Source: Tsukamurella sp. PLM1 (GTDB lineage: Bacteria; Actinomycetota; Actinomycetes; Mycobacteriales; Mycobacteriaceae). From it: DNA of 64,000 nucleotides. The DNA lies in NCBI RefSeq assembly GCF_023168325.1, contig NZ_AP025688.1, forward strand, positions 2,976,001-3,040,000, given 5' to 3'. A model generated the notes under the pieces. That model ran no database searches and was not told where the DNA came from. It was given only the letters and a program-made list of their open reading frames with translations. Positions 47,343-56,946 of the stretch are shown here, piece by piece. A program made the translations under genes and the position numbers. The first letter of the stretch is position 1. Each line of letters begins with the position of its first letter.

Positions 47343-48797
47343 ATGACGCACGGAAGCACCAGCACGCCGGAGGGCGGAACAGCGTTGCCGGCCCTGAGAC
47401 CGGGTCCCCACCAGCGGCGGATGGACCTGGTCGCGGTCGTCGCGACCTTCGGTGGACTGCTCTTCGGCTACGACACCGGCGTGCTCAACGGCGCCCTCGA
47501 GCCGATGAAGCACGACCTGGGCCTCACCACGACGACCGAGGGGCTTGTGGTCAGCACCCTGCTGATCGGCGCCGCCCTCGGCGCGCTGGTGTGCGGCCGC
47601 CTCGCCGACGCCATCGGGCGCCGGAAGACGATGATCATCCTCGCGATCATCTTCTTCGTCGGCACGCTCGGCGCGGTCTTCGCGAACGACCTGGCGGTGA
47701 TGCTGCCGGCCCGCTTCGTCCTCGGCCTGGCCGTCGGAGGCGCGTCGGTCGTCGTCCCCGTCTACCTGTCCGAGCTGGCGCCCACCGAGCGCCGCGGCGC
47801 CCTGGGCGGCAGGAACGAGCTCGCGATCGTCGTGGGACAGCTCCTCGCCTTCGTCATCAACGCGATCATCGCGCGGGTGTGGCCGCCGCTCACCGAGGCC
47901 AACCCGGACGGTCACCCCGGGGTGTGGCGGATCATGCTCGCGGTGTGCGCGGTCCCCGCCGTCTTCCTGTTCCTCGGCATGCTGCGGATGCCCGAATCTC
48001 CGCGCTGGTACATCTCCAAGGGACGCGATGCCGAAGCCCTCGCGGTGCTGATGCAGGTCCGCACGGAGGACCGGGCGCGCGCCGAGATGGCCGAGGTCGA
48101 ACACCTCGCCCGCGAGGAGGAGGCCGCGCAGACGGGCGGCTGGGTCGACCTGGCCATCCCGTGGGTCCGCCGGATCATGCTCGCCGCGGTGATCCTGGCC
48201 ATCGCGCAGCAGCTCACCGGCATCAACTCGGTCATGTACTACGGCACCGAGATGCTCAAGACCGCGGGCTTCAGCGACAGCGCCGCCCCGATCGCCAACA
48301 TCTTCATGGGCGTCTCCGCGGTCATCGGCAGCGCCATCTGCCTGTTCGTCCTCATCGACCGCATTCCCCGCAGGAAGCTGATCATCATGGGCATGATCGG
48401 CGTGACCGTGTGCCACGGCCTCACGGTGCTGTCGGCACTGATCCTGCCCGAGGGCAAGGTCCAGGCCTACGCGGTGCTGATCTTCGTCGCGCTGTTCGTC
48501 CTCGCCATGCAGACCGCCCTCAACGTGCCCGTCTGGGTGTGCCTGTCCGAGCTCTTCCCGCTGCGGCTGCGCGGCTTCGGCATGGGCCTGTCGGTGCTCG
48601 TCCTCTGGTTGACGAACGCCCTCGTCGGGCAGCTCTTCCCCACCCTGATCAAGGTCGGTGGCATCGTCGGCACGTACGGGACGTTCTTCGTCGTGTGCGC
48701 GCTGTTCGGATTCCTGATCTACAAGACTCTGCCCAACACCAGCGGCCGTTCACTGGAGGACTTGGAGGAGTCCTTCTCCCGCGGCGACTTCCGCTGA
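47343..48797 (+). CDS. iolT: MFS sugar porter, IolT-like inositol/sugar:H+ symporter
   Basis: 484 residues, 12 helices, sugar-porter family. ATFGGLLFGYDTGVLNGALE (helix 1), GRLADAIGRRKTM (loop 2-3), LPARFVLGLAVGGASVVVPV with YLSELAPTERRG, PESPRWYISKGR before the cytoplasmic loop, QQLTGINSVMYYGTEML (helix 7 substrate motif) and CLSELFPLRLRGFGMG. DTGVLNGAL and the PESPRW loop are as in C. glutamicum IolT1/T2. The ATG at 47343 is preceded by AAGGACTTCGACA. Divergent from a Gfo/Idh gene and followed by a UspA-like gene. Confidence 0.88.
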   Translation: MTHGSTSTPEGGTALPALRPGPHQRRMDLVAVVATFGGLLFGYDTGVLNGALEPMKHDLGLTTTTEGLVVSTLLIGAALGALVCGRLADAIGRRKTMIILAIIFFVGTLGAVFANDLAVMLPARFVLGLAVGGASVVVPVYLSELAPTERRGALGGRNELAIVVGQLLAFVINAIIARVWPPLTEANPDGHPGVWRIMLAVCAVPAVFLFLGMLRMPESPRWYISKGRDAEALAVLMQVRTEDRARAEMAEVEHLAREEEAAQTGGWVDLAIPWVRRIMLAAVILAIAQQLTGINSVMYYGTEMLKTAGFSDSAAPIANIFMGVSAVIGSAICLFVLIDRIPRRKLIIMGMIGVTVCHGLTVLSALILPEGKVQAYAVLIFVALFVLAMQTALNVPVWVCLSELFPLRLRGFGMGLSVLVLWLTNALVGQLFPTLIKVGGIVGTYGTFFVVCALFGFLIYKTLPNTSGRSLEDLEESFSRGDFR

Positions 48798-48825
48798 CCG
48801 CGCCACTTACGACACGAGGAGAATC

Positions 48826-49179
48826 ATGACCATCATCGTCGCGGTCCCCGGAACGACCGAAGGACCCGTCGCCCTGCGCGCCGGCGTCGAGGAGGCGAAG
48901 GCCCTCGGCACCGATCTCGTGGCCGTCAATCTCGGCATCGCCACACTCGACGTGTCAGAGGTCGAGGGCGAGGTGCCGATCACCGTCGTGGAGCGGACGG
49001 GGCGCGGCGACCGCGACCCCGTCGACGCCGTACTGGACGAGATCGACGAGCGCGGCGCGACCCGGCTCGTGATCGCCGTCCGACGCCGGTCGCTGGTGAG
49101 CAAAGCCGTTCTCGGCAGCGTCAGTCAGCGACTGATTCTGAACTCGCCGATCCCCGTCCTCGCCGTCAAGTCGGACTGA
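48826..49179 (+). CDS. Universal stress protein (UspA) family, short
   Basis: 117 residues, shorter than the usual 140-150. TIIVAVPGTTEGPVALRAGV at the N-terminus, LVIAVRRRSLVSKAVLGSVS and ILNSPIPVLAVKSD at the C-terminus. The C-terminal block keeps the ATP-binding GxxG-type GSVSQRLILNSPIPVL loop in altered form. A ribosome site (AGGAG) lies six bases before the ATG. Probably co-transcribed with the transporter 28 bp upstream; role unknown. Confidence 0.85.
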   Translation: MTIIVAVPGTTEGPVALRAGVEEAKALGTDLVAVNLGIATLDVSEVEGEVPITVVERTGRGDRDPVDAVLDEIDERGATRLVIAVRRRSLVSKAVLGSVSQRLILNSPIPVLAVKSD

Positions 49180-49185
49180 GCCGGG

Positions 49186-49959
49186 TCAGCGATCCTCGGC
49201 GAGGCTGGTGAGCGTGCCGATGCCCTCGACGGTGACCGCCACGTGCTGCCCGGCGGTGATCGTGCCGACGCCCTCCGGGGTGCCGGTGAGGATGACGTCG
49301 CCGGGGAGCAGGGTCATGACCGACGAGATCCACTCGACGATGTCACCGATCGAGTGGATCATCAGCGACGTGCGCGAATCCTGCTTGATCTGGCCGTCGA
49401 GCTCGGTGTAGATCCGAGCGTCCGACGGGTCGAACTCGGTCTCGATCCACGGGCCCAGCGGGCAGAAGGTGTCATAGCCCTTGCCGCGGGTCCACTGGCC
49501 GTCGTGGCGCTGCTGATCGCGCGCCGTCACGTCGTTCGCCACGGTGTAGCCGAGGATGACGTCCTTCGCCCGCGCGGCGGGCACGTCGCGGCAGGGCTGG
49601 CCGATGACGACGGCGAGCTCGCCCTCGTAGTCCACCTGCTCCGAGCTGCGCGGCAGCTTGATCGGCGCGAGCGGGCCGATGATCGAGGTGTTGGGCTTGA
49701 TGAAGATCACGGGATCCTTGGGCGCCTCGCCGCCCATCTCCGCGGCGTGGGCCGCGTAGTTCTTGCCGATGCAGACCACCTTGCTGGCGAGGATCGGGGC
49801 GAGCAGGCGCACGTCGTCGAGCGCCCAGCTGCGGCCGGTGAACTCCGGTGTGCCGAACGGATGCTCAGCGATCTCGCGGGCCCGCGCACCGTCCTCGGGG
49901 TCACCCTCGATGGCCGCGAACGCGACCCCGTCACTGCTGGCGATTCGTGCAAGGCGCAT
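49186..49959 (-). CDS. Fumarylacetoacetate hydrolase-family protein
   Basis: A 257-residue FAH-fold C-C hydrolase, decarboxylase or isomerase. KVVCIGKNYAAHAAEMGGEA, FIKPNTSIIGP, VDYEGELAVVIG (metal-binding Glu-x-Glu), GYTVANDVTARDQQ, KGYDTFCPLGPW and PGDVILTGTPEGVGTI are all standard. In M. tuberculosis the orthologous position (Rv2993c) lies next to gltX, so this gene marks where the backbone resumes after the 30-kb catabolic island. Substrate unknown. Divergent from the MFS gene. Confidence 0.9.
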   Translation of the reverse strand: MRLARIASSDGVAFAAIEGDPEDGARAREIAEHPFGTPEFTGRSWALDDVRLLAPILASKVVCIGKNYAAHAAEMGGEAPKDPVIFIKPNTSIIGPLAPIKLPRSSEQVDYEGELAVVIGQPCRDVPAARAKDVILGYTVANDVTARDQQRHDGQWTRGKGYDTFCPLGPWIETEFDPSDARIYTELDGQIKQDSRTSLMIHSIGDIVEWISSVMTLLPGDVILTGTPEGVGTITAGQHVAVTVEGIGTLTSLAEDR

Positions 49960-50049
49960 GGGACGAGCCTACCGTTCGACTCCGATACTTCGATCGACTA
50001 GGCTTCGTCTCAAATAGTAAGCAATTGATCTCACTAGTTGGGAGTAGCG

Positions 50050-51278
50050 ATGGAGATGTCCGCCGCCCGCCGCTGGTGGATCCTGGTGGTCTCGATGACC
50101 GCCGCGATCACCACGACCGCCGCCGTGAACTGCGTCGCCTTCCTCATCCCGCAGCTCATCCGCGATGGCCTCTCCGTGCAGCGCGCGGGGCTCTTCGCGG
50201 CGGCGGCGCCCGCCGGCCTCCTGCTCACCACCATCGCGTGGGGCGTCCTCATCGACCGCTACGGCGAGCGCCGCGTGCTGCTCGTGAGCATGGCGGGTGC
50301 GGTGGCCGGGTTGTCCGGCACCGTCGGCGCTTTCGCGACGGACGCCCCGTTGCCGCTCGCCGCCCTCGGCCTGTTCGTGGCGTCCGCGATGGCGGCGAGC
50401 GGCAACGGCGCGAGCGGCCGGATCGTGGTCGGCTGGTTCCCGGCGTCCAGCCGCGGCACCGCGATGGGCATCCGCCAGACCTCGCAGCCGCTGGGCATCG
50501 CGATCCTGTCGGTGACGATGCCACTCCTCGCCAGCCGCGCGGGCCTGGTATGGGCGATGACGGTGCCCCGGCGGTCGCGGTGGTCTCCGTGATCCTGGTG
50601 TGGGCGTTCATCGTCGATCCGCCGCGGCCCGAGACCGGCCCCGCGGCGGTCGACGCACGCGTGAACCCGTACCGGGAGGATTCCTTCCTGGTCCGCATCC
50701 ACGCCGTCTCGCTGCTCCTCGTGCTGCCGCAGGGCGCGCTCTGGACCTGGGGCATCACCTGGCTGATCGTCGGGCTGCACTGGGCGCCCTCGACCGCCGG
50801 GCTGCTCATCTCGGCGAGCCAGCTGCTCGGGGCGGGCGGGCGGATCCTGGCGGGCGCCTGGTCGGACCGGCTGGGTTCGAGAACGGCGCCGATCAAGTGG
50901 ATCGCCCTGGCCGCCGCCGCCTCGATGGGAGGCCTCGGCGCGCTCGCCGCAGTCGGCTCGCCCATCGCGGTGGTGGTGCTCCTCGTCGCGTCGGTCGTGA
51001 CCGTCGCCGACAACGGCCTGGCGTTCACCGCGATCGCCGAGAAGGCCGGGCCCTACTACAGCGGCCGCGCCCTCGGCATCCAGAACACCGGCCAGTTCGT
51101 CGCGACCACCGCATCCGGGCCGATCCTCGGCGCCCTGATCCACGCGACGAGCTTCGGCGCCGCGTTCGCCATCGTCGCCCTCGCCCCGCTGCTCGCCTAC
51201 CCCCTGGTGCCCTCCGACGCGAACCCCGAGCACGCACCGGAGCTGCCGGATGCGGCACCGTCGGGCACCCGCACGTGA
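50050..51278 (+). CDS. MFS transporter, backbone gene (apparent frameshift)
   Basis: About 409 residues with 12 predicted helices. The first half starts MEMSAARRWWILVVSMTAAI and includes GVLIDRYGERRVLLVSMAG, FPASSRGTAMGIRQTSQPLG. The second half (VSVILVWAFIVDPPRPETGP, ISASQLLGAGGRILAGAWSD) is in another frame. A base is missing near 50555-50570, in GATGACGGTGCCCCGG. GGGAG precedes the ATG at 50050. By position it corresponds to M. tuberculosis Rv2994, beside leuB; substrate unknown. Confidence 0.84.
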
Positions 51279-51342
51279 CTTAACAGCGTTAGCTCAGCGC
51301 AACACGCCCAAAAGAGCAGGGCTCTACTGCTGTTAAGTGAGC

Positions 51343-51376
51343 AATGCCCGCCCCTGCAAGAGCAGGAGCGGGCATT
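51343..51376 (-). terminator. Terminator of the serA-leuB unit
   Basis: 15-bp stem (one mismatch) AATGCCCGCCCCTGC / GCAGGAGCGGGCATT with an AAGA loop, 18 bp after the leuB stop. A second pair of arms, ACTTAACAG (51278) and CTGTTAAGT (51330), lies nearer the MFS gene and may serve it from the other side. Confidence 0.8.
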
Positions 51377-51394
51377 CGCAATGATCTTCGGATG

Positions 51395-52412
51395 CTATGC
51401 GCTGAGGGCGGCGGCGATGCGGTCGCCGACCTCGGTGGTGCGGATCGGGGCGTCGCCGCGGGCGGCGAGGTCCGCGGTCACGGCCTCCTCGATCCGCTTC
51501 GCCCCCTCCTCGTTTCCGAGGTGCCGCAGCAACATCGCGGCCGACAGGATGGCCGCGGTGGGGTCGGCGACGCCTGGCCGACGATGTCGGGGCGCTGCCG
51601 TGCACGGGCTCGAACATCGACGGGTTGGTGCCCGTCGCGTCGATGTTGCCCGACGCGGCGAGGCCGATGCCGCCGGAGATCGCGCCGGCCTCGTCGGTGA
51701 GGATGTCGCCGAAGAGGTTGTCGGTGACGATCACGTCGAACCGCGACGGGTCGGTGACCAGGTAGATCGTGGCCGCGTCGATGTGGCTGTAATCCACGGC
51801 GACGTCGGGGAATTCGGTCGCGACCTCGTCGACGGTGCGCTGCCACAGCCCGCCACCGTGCACCAGCACGTTGGTCTTGTGCACCAGCGTCAGCTTCTTC
51901 CGGCGGGACTGCGCCAGCTGGAAGGCGAAGCGCACCACGCGCTCCGCGCCGAACCGGGTGTTGACCGAGGTCTCGTTGGCGACCTCCTGCGGCGTGCCGA
52001 CGCGGATGGCGCCGCCGTTGCCGGTGTACGCGCCTTCGGTGCCCTCGCGGACCACGACGAAGTCGATCTCGCCCGGGTTCTTCAGCGGCGACTCGACGCC
52101 CGGGAAGAGCTTCGACGGCCGCAGGTTCACGTGGTGATCCAGGGCGAACCGCATCTTCAGCAGCAGGCCGCGCTCGAGCACCCCCGGCGGGACCTTGCGC
52201 GGGTCGCCGATGGCGCCGAGCAGGATCGCGTCGTGCTCGCGCAGCGACGCCAGGTCCTCGTCGGTGAGCAGCTCGCCGTTGCGCTCGTACCGGCGCGCGC
52301 CCAGGTCGTAGTCGGTGGTCTCGATCTCGCCAACCACCGCGCGCAGCACCTTGAGCGCCTCCGCCGTCACCTCGGGGCCGATGCCGTCCCCGCCGATCAC
52401 CGCGAGCTTCAC
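51395..52412 (-). CDS. leuB: 3-Isopropylmalate dehydrogenase (two apparent frameshifts)
   Basis: About 339 residues after repair. Oxidatively decarboxylates 3-isopropylmalate in leucine synthesis. [54 protein letters not shown] (Lys/Asp active site) and [15 protein letters not shown] are intact. The C-terminus breaks twice near 51575-51605: one C missing after HGSAP and one G missing in CAGGCG. Repaired, it runs [20 protein letters not shown] to IAAALSA and stops at 51395. The GTG start overlaps the serA stop (GTGA). Confidence 0.93.
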
Positions 52413-53995
52413 GACAGGTCCACCTGCGCGATCGTGGTGGCGGACACCGCGTCGGCGATGGCCTGCTGGAGGTCGGCCGAGACGGGCTGGCTGACGCGCA
52501 GCAGCACCGTCGCGCCCGGGCCTTCGGCGTCCTGGCTGAGCGCTGCGGCCTGGATGTCGATGCCGGCGTCGCCGAGCAGCGTGCCGATCTTGCCGAGCGA
52601 GCCCGGCTGGTCGCCGTAGGCGATGAACAGGTTGAGGCCCTCGGCGCGCAGGTCGAAGTTGCGGCCGTTGATGTTGGTGACCTTCTCGACGCGGCTCAGG
52701 CCCGACAGGGTGCCGGCGACGTTCTGGACGGTGCCGTCGCCGTACACGGCGCGCACGTCGACAAGGCTGCGGTGGTTGGGACTCTCCGAGACCTTCTCCA
52801 GCTCGACGGTGACGCCGCGCTCCTCCGCCAGGGCGGGGGCGTTGACGAAGGTGACGGCGTCCTCGATGACCGCGGAGAACAGGCCGCGCAGCGCCGAGAG
52901 CTGCAGGATGTCCACGTTCTCGCTGGCCAGCTCGCCGCGGACGGTGACGCCGATCTTCTCCGGCAGCTGGCCGGGCAGGCCGCCCAGCAGCACGCCCAGC
53001 TTGCGGGTGAGCTCGAGCCAGGGCGCGACCTCCTCGTCGACGGCGCCGCCCTTGACGTTCACGGCGTCCGGCACGAACTCGCCGGCCAGGGCGAGGCGGA
53101 CGCTCTTGGCGACGTCGGTGCCGGCGCGGTCCTGCGCCTCGGAGGTGGAGGCGCCGAGGTGCGGGGTCACGACGACCTGCGGCAGCTCGAACAGCGGGCT
53201 GTCGGTGCAGGGCTCGGTCTCGAAGACGTCGAGGCCGGCGCCGAAGACGTGGCCCGAGGTGATCGCGTCCGCGAGGGCCTGCTCGTCGATGAGGCCGCCG
53301 CGGGCCGCGTTGACGATGACGACGCCCTTCTTGGTCCGGGCGAGCGCCTCGCGGCCGATCAGGCCCTTGGTCTCCGGGGTCTTCGGGAGGTGCACCGAGA
53401 TGAAGTCGGCGCGCTCGAGCAGCTCGTCCAGGCTCAGCAGCTCGATGCCGAGCTGCGCGGCACGGGCCGGGCTGACGTAGGGGTCGTACGCCACGATCTT
53501 GGTCTCGAACGCGGCGAGGCGCTGCGCGACGAGCTGGCCGATGCGGCCCATGCCGACGACGCCGACGGTCTTGCCGAGGATCTCGACGCCGTTGAAGGCG
53601 CTGCGCTTCCAGGTGTGCTCGCGGAGGGTCTTGTCCGCCGCCGGGATCTGGCGGGCGGTGGCGAGCATCAGCGCGACGGCGTGCTCGGCCGCGGTGTGGA
53701 TGTTCGACGTGGGCGCATTGACCACGAGGACGCCGCGCTCAGTGGCCGCGGGCACGTCCACGTTGTCCAGGCCGACGCCGGCGCGGGCCACGATCTTGAG
53801 CTTGGTGGCGGCGGCGAGGACCTCCGCGTCGACGGTGGTCGCGGAGCGCACGAGCAGCGCATCCGCCTCGGGGACCGCGGCGAGCAGGGCGGGGCGGTCG
53901 GGGCCGTCGACCCACTTCACCTCGACGTCGTCACCGAGCGCCTCCACTGTCGACGGTGCCAGCTTGTCGGCGATCAATACCACGGGACGGGTCAC
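52409..53995 (-). CDS. serA: D-3-phosphoglycerate dehydrogenase
   Basis: 528 residues, the long type I enzyme of actinobacteria starting serine synthesis. Catalytic/NAD domain: [75 protein letters not shown]. An intervening ASB domain (about 320-450) and a C-terminal ACT domain ([20 protein letters not shown]) allow serine feedback control, as in mycobacterial SerA1. The GTG start follows GAGGAG. Coupled to leuB by GTGA. Confidence 0.96.
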   Translation of the reverse strand: MTRPVVLIADKLAPSTVEALGDDVEVKWVDGPDRPALLAAVPEADALLVRSATTVDAEVLAAATKLKIVARAGVGLDNVDVPAATERGVLVVNAPTSNIHTAAEHAVALMLATARQIPAADKTLREHTWKRSAFNGVEILGKTVGVVGMGRIGQLVAQRLAAFETKIVAYDPYVSPARAAQLGIELLSLDELLERADFISVHLPKTPETKGLIGREALARTKKGVVIVNAARGGLIDEQALADAITSGHVFGAGLDVFETEPCTDSPLFELPQVVVTPHLGASTSEAQDRAGTDVAKSVRLALAGEFVPDAVNVKGGAVDEEVAPWLELTRKLGVLLGGLPGQLPEKIGVTVRGELASENVDILQLSALRGLFSAVIEDAVTFVNAPALAEERGVTVELEKVSESPNHRSLVDVRAVYGDGTVQNVAGTLSGLSRVEKVTNINGRNFDLRAEGLNLFIAYGDQPGSLGKIGTLLGDAGIDIQAAALSQDAEGPGATVLLRVSQPVSADLQQAIADAVSATTIAQVDLS

Positions 53996-54008
53996 TTGCG
54001 CTCCTCAT

Positions 54009-55295
54009 TCACGGTGCCGGTTGCACGGTCAGCTTAGTGACCTGCGTCGGGGCCTTCCGCGCCGGGTTGCCGGGAGCATGCGGGCCGAAGATCCGGCGCA
54101 CCGCCAGCGCCACCTCCACGTCGAGCCGGTCGTCGCCGATCGCCCTGCCGCGGCGCAGGACCGCGCGCCGCACCCGGTACTTGACGGAGTTCGCGTGCAT
54201 GAGCTGTTTCTCAGCGGTCGCCTTGAAGCTGCCGCCCGTGCGCAGAAAGACTTCAAGCGTGCTCCGCAACCGCGCGTCGGCCGCGCTCTCCCCCGTGAGC
54301 TCTCCGAGCACGCCGTCGGCCCACGCCCTCGCGGCACCGACGTCCTGGGCGACGAGGGCCGCCAGGCCGACCCCGGGATCCGTCGCGACGAGCAACCGCG
54401 CTTCGGTCGCGTCCGCGACCCGGCGCACCTCCCGCGCCGACCGGTTCGTCGCGCGGAAGCCCTCCAGCCCGTCCGCGGGCGGACCGATCACCGCTCGCGG
54501 CGCCTCCTGGTCGGCGACGACGAACGCCCGCGCCGCGGCGAGGGCCGCGTCTCCGTCGTCCACCGGCAGCCAGGCCCAGACCGTGAGCCGGTCGATCGCC
54601 ACCGACAGCGGGGGCGCCGTCGCGCCGGTCGCCGCGGCCAGCTCGCGGAGGAAGCGCTCGATCCGCTCCACCTCGTCAACGCCTTCGGCGTACCACAACA
54701 CCATCCCGATGTGGGTCGCGCGCAACGGGTACCGGATGCTCGCCGACGCGGCGGCGACGCTCGGCACCTCCCCCTCGAGCACCTCGAAGACGCGCACCGT
54801 CCGGGCCCCGCTGCGCGCGTCCACCCACGCCGCGCGCTCGGCCTCGTACTCGTCGAGCACCCGCCGGGTGACGACGTCGTTGTAGTCGAAGGACCACCCC
54901 ACGAGCCAGCGCATGGCCGCCTCGCGCAGTTCCTGCCCCGCCTCGGTGTCCGCGTCCAGGGCCTCGCCGATCAGGCCGATCATCGTCTGCTGCCCCAGAT
55001 AGTAGGCGCGGACGAGCGACGTCGCCGCCATCCCGCGCTGGGCCACGCGGCGCGGGTACTCGAGCGCGGCGAGCGGGACCTCGATCCGCGCCACCGGCAC
55101 GTCGAGGACCACGGCGTGGGTCACGTTCTCGACGTTGGCCTCGACGCTCGCGGCGAGCGACCCGAAGATCGCCTCGTCCGCCCGCAGATCCGGGAGGTCG
55201 GCAGCGATCCGCTCGGTCATGGCGTCGGACACCGCGCGCCGTGGCGCGGCGCTCAGCACCCGCGCGATCAGCCGGCGCGGCGCATCGGGATCCAT
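54009..55295 (-). CDS. PucR-family transcriptional regulator
   Basis: 428 residues. The C-terminal PucR helix-turn-helix is clear: LEVFLRTGGSFKATAEKQLM, HANSVKYRVRRAVLRRGRAI, DRLDVEVALAVRRIF. The N-terminal two thirds are an actinobacterial PucR sensor region of unknown ligand. The ATG at 55295 is used; an in-frame TTG two codons upstream is possible. It is divergent from the acyl-CoA synthetase operon (about 150 bp between starts), which it most likely controls. It also lies 13 bp upstream of serA on the same strand, so read-through into serA is possible. Confidence 0.86.
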   Translation of the reverse strand: MDPDAPRRLIARVLSAAPRRAVSDAMTERIAADLPDLRADEAIFGSLAASVEANVENVTHAVVLDVPVARIEVPLAALEYPRRVAQRGMAATSLVRAYYLGQQTMIGLIGEALDADTEAGQELREAAMRWLVGWSFDYNDVVTRRVLDEYEAERAAWVDARSGARTVRVFEVLEGEVPSVAAASASIRYPLRATHIGMVLWYAEGVDEVERIERFLRELAAATGATAPPLSVAIDRLTVWAWLPVDDGDAALAAARAFVVADQEAPRAVIGPPADGLEGFRATNRSAREVRRVADATEARLLVATDPGVGLAALVAQDVGAARAWADGVLGELTGESAADARLRSTLEVFLRTGGSFKATAEKQLMHANSVKYRVRRAVLRRGRAIGDDRLDVEVALAVRRIFGPHAPGNPARKAPTQVTKLTVQPAP

Positions 55296-55443
55296 CGCCA
55301 AATCTTAGCGACACATCCGCCCCACGGGCGCCGAAATTCGTCTTCTGCGGACGAACCCAGCGTCACATCTCGTCGCCGGTGGACGATGTGACGACCGTCA
55401 CGCCCGGCCTACCGTGGAGCAACCCACCCGACGAGGAGCCACC

Positions 55444-56919
55444 GTGACCTTCGAATTCACCACCTTCGCCCACCTCCCCGCCCTGCGCGCCGACACCGCG
55501 CCGCACGCGCCGGCCGTCGCCGACGACGCGCTCGACCTCGACAACGCCGCCTTCGACGGTGCTGTGCGCAGCGCCGCCACGGCTCTCCGGGAGGCCGGGG
55601 TCGGGCCCGGCGACGTGGTGGCCGTCAAGCTGCCCAACACCGCGCTGCTCGTGGTGACGCTCTTCGCCTCCTGGCACCTGGGCGCCGCGGCGACGCCGAT
55701 CAACCCGTACCTCGCGCCGCCCGAGGTCGACTACCAGGTGCAGGACGCCGGCGCGTCGGTCCTGATCACCGACGGCGACGCCCCCGCCGGCACCCCCGTG
55801 ATCGCCGCCGGCACCCTGCTCGACCACGCGCCCGACGGCGCAGAGCCGGCCGCCGCGCCGAAGGACCTGGCCCTGCTCATCTACACCTCCGGCACCACGG
55901 GCCGCCCGAAGGGCGTCATGCTCGACCACGCGAACCTGACCGCGATGAGCGAGATGTCCTCGGCGGCCTTCCAGTTCGACGCGGACGACCACAGCCTGCT
56001 GATCCTGCCGCTGTTTCATGTCAACGCCATCGTGGTGTCGACGCTCAACCCGCTGCGCGGCGGCGGCCGGGTGACGATCGCCGGCCGGTTCGATCCGCGC
56101 ACCTTCTTCCAGCTCCTCGAGGAGACCGGAGCGACGTACTTCTCGGCGGTGCCCACGATCTACACGATGCTCGCGGGCCTGCCGGCCGAGGTCGCGCCGG
56201 ACCTCTCCAGGGTGCGCTTCGGCGTGTGCGGAGCGGCACCCGCGAGCAAGGAACTGCTGGAGGACTTCGAGGCCCGCTACGGATTCCCGCTGATCGAGGG
56301 ATACGGCCTGTCCGAGTGCACCTGCGCCGCGACGTGCAACCCGCTCGACGGCGTGCGCAAGGTGGGCACTGTGGGCCTGCCTCTCCCCGGGCAGCAGGTC
56401 CGGGTCGTCGGGCCCGACGGTGCCGACCTCCCGTCCGGAGAGCCGGGCGAGGTCCTGCTCTCGGGGCCGAACATCATGCGCGGCTACCTCGGCCGCCCCG
56501 AGGAGACCGCGAAGACGATCGTGGACGGCTGGCTGCGGACGGGCGACGTCGGACTGCTCGACGAGGACGGCTACCTCCGCCTCGTGGACCGCGCAAAGGA
56601 CATGATCATCCGCGGCGGGGAGAACATCTACCCCAAGGAGATCGAGACCGCGGTGTACGGCGTGACCGGCATCGCGGAGGCCGCGGTCATCGGCCGCCCC
56701 GACGCGAAGTACGGCGAGCTTCCGGTGCTCTACGTGTCAGCGGCCCCGGGCGTGAACCTCGACCCCGAAGCGATCGCCGCGCACACCGGCGAGCGCCTCG
56801 CGAAGTACAAGCAGCCCGTATCGATCACGGTGCTCGACACGCTGCCGAAGAACCCCGTCGGCAAGATCGACAAGCCCGCCCTCCGCAGGCTCGATGCCGC
56901 CGCCACTCAGTCCGCCTGA
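55444..56919 (+). CDS. Acyl-CoA synthetase/acid-CoA ligase (AMP-binding)
   Basis: 491 residues, ANL superfamily. Motif A3 LLIYTSGTTGRPKGVML, ILPLFHVNAIVVSTLNPLRG, A5 EGYGLSECT, A7 GWLRTGDVGLLDEDGYLRLV, A8 KDMIIRGGENIYPKEIE and A10 LPKNPVGKIDKPAL, so it activates a carboxylic acid to its CoA thioester through an adenylate. The GTG at 55444 follows GAGGAG at good spacing. It is first gene of a coupled operon with the DUF3556 and FAD genes; chain length of the substrate is not evident (fatty or aromatic). Confidence 0.9.
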   Translation: MTFEFTTFAHLPALRADTAPHAPAVADDALDLDNAAFDGAVRSAATALREAGVGPGDVVAVKLPNTALLVVTLFASWHLGAAATPINPYLAPPEVDYQVQDAGASVLITDGDAPAGTPVIAAGTLLDHAPDGAEPAAAPKDLALLIYTSGTTGRPKGVMLDHANLTAMSEMSSAAFQFDADDHSLLILPLFHVNAIVVSTLNPLRGGGRVTIAGRFDPRTFFQLLEETGATYFSAVPTIYTMLAGLPAEVAPDLSRVRFGVCGAAPASKELLEDFEARYGFPLIEGYGLSECTCAATCNPLDGVRKVGTVGLPLPGQQVRVVGPDGADLPSGEPGEVLLSGPNIMRGYLGRPEETAKTIVDGWLRTGDVGLLDEDGYLRLVDRAKDMIIRGGENIYPKEIETAVYGVTGIAEAAVIGRPDAKYGELPVLYVSAAPGVNLDPEAIAAHTGERLAKYKQPVSITVLDTLPKNPVGKIDKPALRRLDAAATQSA

Positions 56920-56946
56920 TCCCGCTCTCCCGTAAGGACTCTCATC

